NCBI GenBank assembly: GCA_015065385.1 | Contig: SVQK01000091.1 | Span: 1-56,367 of the forward strand | DNA from: Oscillospiraceae bacterium | GTDB lineage: Bacteria; Bacillota; Clostridia; Oscillospirales; CAG-272 | Length of the DNA: 56,367 nucleotides | Direction of reading: 5' to 3' | Shown: positions 50,472 through 56,367 of the stretch, in pieces | How the letters are laid out: every line of letters starts with the position of its first letter | How positions within the stretch are numbered: the stretch's first letter is position 1 | Notes under the pieces: model-generated | Told to the model about the DNA's origin: nothing | Database searches by the model: none | What the model saw: the letters and a program-made list of their open reading frames with translations, nothing else | Made by a program: the position numbers and the translations under genes

Positions 50472-52274
50472 TTACCGCGCGTCGAAGGAGAAAACGTGCG
50501 CCGCGTCCCCTGCCCCCCAGAGCGCAAGCGGAATGAAGGTCAGCTGCGCGAGGGTCCGATCGCACCGGACGTTTACGCACTGGAGCCGGTTGCAGGACTC
50601 TTTTGCCAGAACGACGGTCTTCCCGTTTTCGGTGATCCCCTCGATCCGGTAGGACTTCACGAGCGTCGCCGGCATCGTCATCGTCGGGGATTTTCCCGGA
50701 TCATCCCACCAGACGTTGGCCCGCATGGTGTGCCGCCGTTCGCAGTCGTCTCCGGGCAGAGTCGCACGCGCCAGATCCGAATCGAGCGCGAGGTGGACGT
50801 TTTCGATCCGGACGGGCTTGCGGAACCGGTATCCCGCGGCACTTCCGAGCGGGATCGTGACGCCCTGATCCACCGCGCCCCAGATCCGGTTGGTCCGGTC
50901 GATGCCATTCCGAAGATTTTCCATCGTTCCGCCGTCCGGGGAAATCAGCTCCGCCTCCCGGACAAACGAGGGGATCGTTCGCTTCACACGGGGCAGGAAG
51001 CAGCCGTTTTCCATCAGTCTCTGCTGTAAGAGTCCGATGTGCTCGAGGTACACGCCGCGCGGAGACGTATCGAATTCCCGCGCGATGTTCGCCGCTGTTC
51101 CGACCGCCTCGCCGAGGGTCGCGCAGGTCGCCATCACCCGCGCGGAGCTCATGGCGGCGTGGGTCATGGAGATGTTCCGGCCCGCGAAGAAGAGGTTCCC
51201 GATGTTCTTCGAGTAGAGGCAGCGGTAGGGGATCCCGTACGGCGCGGGCGTGCTCCCCCATACGTTCGGGTTGCCGCGGTGATAGAAGCCGTCCGGATGG
51301 TGATCGTCCAGCGGCCATCCTCCGAACGCGACCGTGTCTGGGAACCGCCCGCCCGCGAGCACGTCTCCCTGACACATGATGTAGTCCCCTACCATCCGCC
51401 GGGATTCCCTCTTTCCGGGAAGGAATCCGAGAAAATCGAGGGACCAGTAATCCGCGTCCGGCACCTCGCCGCTGTTCTTGATCCAGTCGAACATTCCGTA
51501 GGCCAGCGAAACCAGCTCTTCCCGGACGTCCTCCGTGTCCCCGATGGAATCCCGGTTTCCGCCCAGCTCGAGATACCAGAAATTCTCGCCTGTGTTATTC
51601 ATGTTTGGGCGGCGCAGGGCAATCACCTCGGGGGTCATCTTCTTTGCCCAGACAGGCGGGATGAACTTTGTCGCCTTCGACGTCTTCCGGCACTGGAGCA
51701 GACAGCTCATGCCCATGGTCTGAGAGTCCGCCGTCTCCTGAGAGGTCTTTTCTCCGAACTCCTCCCGCGCCTCGCGTCCGACCCGGAATTCCGCCCCCGT
51801 GAGAGGCGCTAAGATGCTGTCCCCGGAGCAGTCGGCGAACAGGCGCGCGCGGACGGTGTGGAATTTCTGCGTCGTAGTCTGCCATCCGGTGATTTCCGTG
51901 ATGATCTTCTCTCCGTTCCGCTCCTCCGTCTTCGCGTCCATACAGGAACAGTTGAGGAGCGGCGTGATGTTCTCCTCCTCCCGGATCTTGCCGTAGAGGA
52001 TGCCGTCCCAGATTGCGTAATTCTTGTCGGGATTGGCGTAGAGGGATTCGAGCTGGATTTCCTCGATGATCCCCGTCTCCCGGTTGTCCCCGCCGTCCGA
52101 TCCGCAGACCCACATCCGGATCTCGGAGGACGCGTTTCCGCCGAATACGGGCCGGTCCTGCATGATCACAACGCGGGATCCTCCCCGGGCCGCCGCGATC
52201 GCCGCGCACATTCCGGCCAGTCCGCCGCCGACCACGCAGAGGTCGCATTCGTGAACGATTGTCGTGAGAGCCAT
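50472..52274 (-). CDS. FAD-dependent oxidoreductase (glycan-locus type)
   Basis: A 600-aa protein. The N-terminal dinucleotide fold is VVGGGLAGMCAAIAAARGGS; next comes DRPVFGGNASSEIRMWVCGS, LFADCSGDSILAPLTGAEFR and, near the end of the FAD domain, GNLFFAGRNISMTHAAMSSA followed by RVMATCATLGEAVGTAA. This matches the large FAD-dependent oxidoreductase family (Pfam FAD_oxidored) often found in polysaccharide-use loci; the substrate is not known. The last ~150 residues look like a beta-rich extra domain. GGAGG precedes ATG 52274 and a promoter lies at 52313-52341. Divergent from the sialate O-acetylesterase gene. Confidence 0.85.
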   Translation of the reverse strand: MALTTIVHECDLCVVGGGLAGMCAAIAAARGGSRVVIMQDRPVFGGNASSEIRMWVCGSDGGDNRETGIIEEIQLESLYANPDKNYAIWDGILYGKIREEENITPLLNCSCMDAKTEERNGEKIITEITGWQTTTQKFHTVRARLFADCSGDSILAPLTGAEFRVGREAREEFGEKTSQETADSQTMGMSCLLQCRKTSKATKFIPPVWAKKMTPEVIALRRPNMNNTGENFWYLELGGNRDSIGDTEDVREELVSLAYGMFDWIKNSGEVPDADYWSLDFLGFLPGKRESRRMVGDYIMCQGDVLAGGRFPDTVAFGGWPLDDHHPDGFYHRGNPNVWGSTPAPYGIPYRCLYSKNIGNLFFAGRNISMTHAAMSSARVMATCATLGEAVGTAANIAREFDTSPRGVYLEHIGLLQQRLMENGCFLPRVKRTIPSFVREAELISPDGGTMENLRNGIDRTNRIWGAVDQGVTIPLGSAAGYRFRKPVRIENVHLALDSDLARATLPGDDCERRHTMRANVWWDDPGKSPTMTMPATLVKSYRIEGITENGKTVVLAKESCNRLQCVNVRCDRTLAQLTFIPLALWGAGDAAHVFSFDAR

Positions 52275-52312
52275 ATCCGCCTCCTGAGCATCGGTTTCGT
52301 ATTTCCGTCTTC

Positions 52313-52341
52313 ATTATAGCATTCCTGTCCCCGTCCCGCAA
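52313..52341 (-). promoter_or_regulatory. Promoter of the FAD oxidoreductase gene
   Basis: Minus strand TTGCGG (52341-52336) and TATAAT (52318-52313), 17 bp apart. Confidence 0.65.
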
Positions 52342-52369
52342 GGGTTTCCGACAAATTTAACGAAAACGC

Positions 52370-52398
52370 TTGACCTTGGGGGACGGAACGTGTACAAT
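52370..52398 (+). promoter_or_regulatory. Promoter of the sialate O-acetylesterase operon
   Basis: TTGACC at 52370-52375 and TACAAT at 52393-52398, 17 bp apart. It shares AACGCTTGAC at the -35 and CGTGTACAATAT at the -10 with the solute-binding lipoprotein promoter at 29340-29368. CGAAAACGCTT upstream resembles half of a LacI/CcpA-type site. Confidence 0.8.
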
Positions 52399-52434
52399 AT
52401 AGAAAAATCCCGTCATGGTCACAAGGAGTCGCAT

Positions 52435-54390
52435 ATGCTCTCACTTCCTTCTATCTTTTCATCCGGAGCTCTCTTTCAGGCGGATTCGCTTTTGACGGTC
52501 CACGGTCGGTCCGACACGGGGAAATCCGTCCGTGTAACGGCAGTCGGTCCGGACGGCGCTGTCTTTTCCGAAGCACAGGCTCTTCCGGACAGGGACGGCA
52601 GTTTCTCCGCGACGATCCGGACGCCCGCCCCTTCGTTCGACGCGTGGACGATCGCCGTTTCGGACGGGGAGGACGAGCGGGTCATGGAGGACGTTCTCTT
52701 CGGCGAGCTCTGGCTTTCGTCCGGTCAGTCCAACATGGAGCTGACGAACCTCTTCATTCCCGACGCCGAATTTCTCTATGACTCCGTCGCGGAGAAGCAG
52801 ATCCGCGTCTTTTCCGTGTCCTACGACGTGCCGGAAAACCTCTTCCCATGGGAGCCGGACGAGTTCCACCGCGGCGACTGGATCGGTCCGGACAACAGGG
52901 GCGGCCTTGCGGGCGTCTCCGCCATGGGTCTGAAGTTCGCGGAGCAGATCTATCTCGGATTGAACCGCGGAAGAGACGTCCCGGTGGGCTTTCTCAACGC
53001 ATCCTGGGGCGGGACTCCCATCACGGCGTGGTTCCCGCGGGACGCCATCCTTGCCGACGAATTTATGACCGGCGTCATGACGCGCACCGGAACCATTCCC
53101 GATGGGGAAAAGTGGAACACCCGCGGGGACTGCAATTTCCAGCAGCCCACCGCTCAGTACAACCTGAAAATCGCTCCTCTGCACGGCGTGAAGGTCCGCG
53201 GCGTGATTTGGTATCAGGGTGAGAACGAATGCGGCGGGGAGTTCTGGCAGAAGGCCTATGCCGACTATCTCCGGTTCTATCACAAAACCTACGCCGACCG
53301 GTTCGCAGCCGATCCCGGAGATTTCTATATGATCTCCTCCCTGATCTATCCGTGGACCTACGGGCCGAGCGGGGAGTGCAATCTCGGGTATCTGAACGAC
53401 GCGTTCGTGACCGTGGCGAAGGAGGCTCCGGATAAGTTCATCTCGGTTCCGATCGGCGATCTGCGGCCGGACTGGGGGTATTTTCTGAACAATCATCCGA
53501 TCCATCCCACCAACAAATACCCTCTCGCGGAGCGGACGGCAAAGCTCGCGCTGGCGAACGTCTACGAAAAACGCCCCGAGGCTCCGGCGTTCCTCGAAAG
53601 CTGGGAGATCCGGGACGGGCGCGTGATCCTCTCCTTCTCGGGCGGTCCTGTCCGGATCGGGAACGCGCCGGGTGAGCGGATCCGCGGGCTGTATGTGGCC
53701 GGAGCGGACAACGTCTATCTTCCCGCCGAATGCGAAGTCCTTTCGGAACGGGAGCTTGCGGCGTGGTGTCCGGAAATCCCGGAGCCAGCGAACGCGGCGT
53801 ACGGCATCCAGTCGATGGAGCCGATGGTGAACCTCTATGCCGGGGACTATCCCGTTCTCCCCTTCTTCACCGACCGTGAGACCTATATCAACATCGAAGC
53901 GCGCCCGTGGTACGATCCCGCCGTGACCTCGACGTGGGGCTCAAAGCTGCGCGGGGACGTTCTCGACCTCTTCTACCGGCCCGTGTGGAAGCCTCTTCCG
54001 GGGAGCGAGGTGTGCCCGGATCCGGCATTCCGCTGCGAGGACGACTGCTCTGTGCGGATCGAGGCGGAGGACGGAAACGGCGGCGTGTTCGGCGCGTCCG
54101 TCCGGTCGTATCCCTATCAGAAACTCGATCTCGGTAAATTCCGCGGGATGCGGGTCCATCTCTTCAACATAAGCGGCCTGACCGCCTCCCTTGCCGTTTT
54201 CACGTCGGATGGGGAGCGGGAATTCCCCTTTGTCAAAACATCCGACCTGCGCGGCGGATGGGCGGTTTATGAGGCGACCTTTGAAGGACTGACGCCCGAA
54301 ACCGACGTGAGCAGGATGGAGTTCCGGTTTGAGCGGGAAGGGGAGACCTTCCGCTTTGCGAACCTCGAGCATCCGAGACTGCTGAAATAA
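52435..54390 (+). CDS. Sialate O-acetylesterase-like SGNH hydrolase
   Basis: A 651-aa protein. The N-terminal beta domain is followed by the SGNH block I, GELWLSSGQSNMELTNLF (Ser99); then VGFLNASWGGTPITAWFPRD, RGVIWYQGENECGG (block with Gln/Glu) and NNHPIHPTNKYPLAERTAKL with the catalytic His. The last ~200 residues form extra beta-sandwich domains. The family removes 9-O-acetyl groups from sialic acid, and bacterial members also act on acetylated plant xylans. No signal peptide is visible, so it is cytoplasmic or exported by another route. AAGGAG at 52423-52428 precedes ATG 52435. It probably shares a transcript with the CotH lipoprotein gene 70 bp downstream. Confidence 0.87.
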   Translation: MLSLPSIFSSGALFQADSLLTVHGRSDTGKSVRVTAVGPDGAVFSEAQALPDRDGSFSATIRTPAPSFDAWTIAVSDGEDERVMEDVLFGELWLSSGQSNMELTNLFIPDAEFLYDSVAEKQIRVFSVSYDVPENLFPWEPDEFHRGDWIGPDNRGGLAGVSAMGLKFAEQIYLGLNRGRDVPVGFLNASWGGTPITAWFPRDAILADEFMTGVMTRTGTIPDGEKWNTRGDCNFQQPTAQYNLKIAPLHGVKVRGVIWYQGENECGGEFWQKAYADYLRFYHKTYADRFAADPGDFYMISSLIYPWTYGPSGECNLGYLNDAFVTVAKEAPDKFISVPIGDLRPDWGYFLNNHPIHPTNKYPLAERTAKLALANVYEKRPEAPAFLESWEIRDGRVILSFSGGPVRIGNAPGERIRGLYVAGADNVYLPAECEVLSERELAAWCPEIPEPANAAYGIQSMEPMVNLYAGDYPVLPFFTDRETYINIEARPWYDPAVTSTWGSKLRGDVLDLFYRPVWKPLPGSEVCPDPAFRCEDDCSVRIEAEDGNGGVFGASVRSYPYQKLDLGKFRGMRVHLFNISGLTASLAVFTSDGEREFPFVKTSDLRGGWAVYEATFEGLTPETDVSRMEFRFEREGETFRFANLEHPRLLK

Positions 54391-54460
54391 AAACGGGAAA
54401 CCTCCCTGCGCGCCTCTCCCCGTCCGATTCTGACATCCCCTGAAAGGCGGTATTCTTTTG

Positions 54461-56035
54461 ATGAAACGCATCGCAGCGATTCTTTTGAGTCTTCTCCTCC
54501 TCCTGCCCTCCTGCGCGGGAAAGACGCCCTCCGAGTCTCCGCCGGATGATCCGGACACAGAAGCTGTCGAGTCTTCCGAATCCGAGACGGAGGAGCCTGC
54601 CGAGCCGGAGACGGAGGAGCCCGCGCCGCTCTTCGAGGATTACCATTCCGCGCGAAGAGCCCTGATCCGGCTCGAGGATTTGGATCTGCCGCTCAAATAC
54701 TACACGGCGGAGTCCTTCGAGCAGTTTCGGGCCGTCCGCGACGAGGTGATGGGACAGCTCAACACGCTCGGGGAGGATCAGAGGCGCGCGGAAGAGCTCT
54801 ACAAACAACTGAAAACCGCCCGGGACGCACTGGAATTCGTACGGGGAGATACCCCGCGGGTCTACATCATCACCTCCGGCGGCGTGGGGTGGGGGTATTC
54901 CCCCTGTTCCGTCGTCGTGGTGAGCGCAGAGGGGGAGAAGTACAAAGTCGTGTCGGACGACAGCGCGGAGATCTCCCTGCGCGGCAACTCCACCTCAGGC
55001 GCGTCGAAATCCCCCTACAACATCCGCTTTTCCGAACGGGTCTCGCTGCTCGGCATGGACCGGGGGCGGAAGTGGACGCTGCTCGCCAATCTCTACGACA
55101 AGACCCTGATGCGCAACTATATCGCCTATCACCTCGCGGCACAGATGAACCTGCCCTATACCTCCGACTGCCGGTTTGTGGAGGTCTATCTCAACGGCGA
55201 GTACCGGGGCAGCTACAACCTGATCGAGCCGATCACCGACGGACGGGGACGGGTGGAGATCGACCCGGAGAACTACGACTTCCTCTTCGAGGTCGATATG
55301 AACCGGAACGACGGATCCTACTACTTCAAGCCGAAGCACGGACAGCGCATGAAGGTGACCCGTCCGGAAAAGGTGGATTCCGAAAGCCGCGCGGTGCTCA
55401 AGGATTTCTTCGATCTGCTGGATGCCGCACTCATGACCCACGACATGGCCGAGTACTCCCAGTACATCGACGTGGATTCCTTCGTGAACTTCTATATTCA
55501 TTCGGAGCTCACCAAATCCATAGACGTCTACGATTTCTCGACCCGGTATTTTCTGAAGGACGGTCTGCTCTATGCCGGGCCGATCTGGGACTACGACCTG
55601 TCGATGGGCAACGTGTCGGAGAGCTGCAACGAGGACAAGTATTTCACCTACTGCAACGTCCGGCGGTTCGGCACGGGTTCCGGGGATTCCGCCGAGGGCG
55701 TCTGGATGGACAACTACTGGTTCCACGAGCTGCTCAAGGATCCTGCGTTCTGCCGTCTGGTCCGGGAGCGGTTCGAAGAGCTCTTTCCCGTCATCGAGAA
55801 CCTCTATGCGGACAACGGGGAAGGGAGGTGCCTCATCGACTGGATCCTCTCCCGCTACGGCAAATCCTTCCGCCGCAACTACGAACAGGCAGGATGGCAG
55901 GAACTGGGCCGCTATTCCGGGCTTGCGAAGGACGAAACGCTTCCCTTCAACGAGGAGGTCGAGTGGCTCAGAAGCTGGTTCGAACGCCGCGTCGCATGGG
56001 TTGCCTTCTATCTTCTGGAACTGACCGAAGAGTGA
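54461..56035 (+). CDS. CotH-kinase-domain lipoprotein
   Basis: A 524-aa lipoprotein: signal peptide with lipobox LLLPSC (Cys18), a Glu/Pro/Ser-rich acidic linker (~20-55), a helical segment (~60-125) and a CotH atypical kinase domain (~130-510) with ISLRGNSTSGASKSPYNIRF, GRKWTLLANLYDKTLMRNYI, VEVYLNGEYRGSYNLIEPI and GPIWDYDLSMGN (DYD in the metal-binding position). It is therefore anchored to the outer face of the membrane. A second CotH protein is encoded at 44687-47038. The ATG at 54461 is preceded by TTG 54458 in frame; AAAGGCGG lies 9-12 bp upstream of them. A terminator and a group II intron follow. Confidence 0.88.
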   Translation: MKRIAAILLSLLLLLPSCAGKTPSESPPDDPDTEAVESSESETEEPAEPETEEPAPLFEDYHSARRALIRLEDLDLPLKYYTAESFEQFRAVRDEVMGQLNTLGEDQRRAEELYKQLKTARDALEFVRGDTPRVYIITSGGVGWGYSPCSVVVVSAEGEKYKVVSDDSAEISLRGNSTSGASKSPYNIRFSERVSLLGMDRGRKWTLLANLYDKTLMRNYIAYHLAAQMNLPYTSDCRFVEVYLNGEYRGSYNLIEPITDGRGRVEIDPENYDFLFEVDMNRNDGSYYFKPKHGQRMKVTRPEKVDSESRAVLKDFFDLLDAALMTHDMAEYSQYIDVDSFVNFYIHSELTKSIDVYDFSTRYFLKDGLLYAGPIWDYDLSMGNVSESCNEDKYFTYCNVRRFGTGSGDSAEGVWMDNYWFHELLKDPAFCRLVRERFEELFPVIENLYADNGEGRCLIDWILSRYGKSFRRNYEQAGWQELGRYSGLAKDETLPFNEEVEWLRSWFERRVAWVAFYLLELTEE

Positions 56036-56072
56036 CGGCCCCGCGCGGTCCGGCACAGCCGCAAACACAAAG

Positions 56073-56108
56073 AAAGGGCGCACCCCCGGTTGAGGATGCG
56101 TCCTTTTT
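56073..56108 (+). terminator. Rho-independent terminator of the CotH lipoprotein gene
   Basis: AAAGGGCGCA (56073-56082) pairs with TGCGTCCTTT (56097-56106, one G-U), then TT. The group II intron begins 4 bp later. Confidence 0.8.
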
Positions 56109-56112
56109 CAGT

Positions 56113-56367
56113 GTGTGCCGGGCATGTCCCAGTTCTAACGGGTGAAAGTCCCGTCGCAGGTATTTACCGCCAAGCGTAGCGAACCGCAAGCCGAAGTCAG
56201 AAATGACCTCGGGGGAGGAAGCGGAGCAGCAAAGCCGAAGAGCCTACGAACAGAAACCGGATATAAGGCTAAACGGTGGGTAAGGTTGCACAACAAACCG
56301 AAGCCCGAAGGGTAAACGTAAAACCGAAGCAGTAAATCCGGAGGTTGTGCGGCGAAAGAACTGAGAC
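56113..56367 (+). mobile_element. Group II intron, class C-like, 5' part (continues past the window)
   Basis: The sequence starts GTGTGCCGGGCATG, close to the known 5' end of class C introns such as that of Oceanobacillus iheyensis (GUGUGCCCGGCAUG). It continues with the same landmarks: CTAACGGGTGAAAGTCCCG, GGGAGGAAGCGGA, CGAACAGAAACCGGATATAA followed by GGCTA, and GTTGCACAACAAA. It runs to the window end without reaching the intron-encoded reverse transcriptase. Class C introns typically insert just after terminator hairpins; here the intron begins 4 bp after a terminator T-run, exactly that position. Confidence 0.85.

Overview
The window looks like a chromosomal contig from an endospore-forming Clostridia bacterium (Bacillota), probably a high-GC gut or rumen lineage such as Oscillospirales or Christensenellales. 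The class rests on Spo0A with its diagnostic C-terminal domain, a SpoIIGA-SigE pair, classic TTGACA-17-TATAAT promoters, strong GGAGG ribosome sites and a dgt-dnaG-rpoD cluster. The family-level guess is inference. No rRNA or tRNA gene was recognised.

Layout. 1-740: tandem array of ~160-bp repeats ending just before a promoter. 749-5700: DUF1836 regulator, then a membrane cluster (NfeD-like, two unknown membrane proteins, flotillin, one more membrane protein). 5731-6016: MITE-like element. 6035-11880: ComEC-type metallo-beta-lactamase protein, an unknown protein, Spo0A (minus), and a divergent pair of translationally coupled MutS-like ATPases. 11894-16021: MoxR / DUF58 / transglutaminase operon (minus). 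16171-19109: VanR/VanS-type two-component system (minus). 19346-21345: SpoIIGA, SigE and ribosomal protein L31. 21504-21805: first copy of a structured repeat. 21841-29137: HflX, YigZ, Dgt, DnaG and two tandem sigma-70 genes. 29340-32362: solute-binding lipoprotein and a Gfo/Idh/MocA dehydrogenase. 32448-36399: XRE regulator, then an MBOAT plus AlgJ/AlgX-like O-acetylation pair. 36437-38556: rpsB-tsf and two terminators. 38648-38961: second copy of the structured repeat. 38961-43230: SPFH protein with a ribbon-helix-helix partner (minus), and a MarR-ABC exporter operon. 43241-56035: a carbohydrate-use and surface island. 56113-end: 5' part of a group IIC intron sitting right after a terminator.

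How the genes fit together. The 43-56 kb island joins enzymes for decorated, acidic, host- or plant-type glycans (GH29 fucosidase, glucuronate isomerase, sugar isomerase/epimerase, FAD oxidoreductase, sialate O-acetylesterase) with two CotH-kinase-fold exported proteins and a discoidin-repeat surface protein. The promoter of the esterase is almost a copy of the one before the solute-binding lipoprotein 23 kb away, which suggests common control. Two genes in the island (the discoidin protein and uxaC) each carry a single-base frameshift.

Best candidates for something undescribed: the two-copy structured element with compensating base changes in its hairpins (21504-21805 and 38648-38961); the paired MutS-like ATPases with Asn at the Walker B Asp, divergent from spo0A across a perfect palindrome; the tandem primary-type sigma genes; and the SPFH / ribbon-helix-helix operon with 11-bp-phased direct repeats in its leader.
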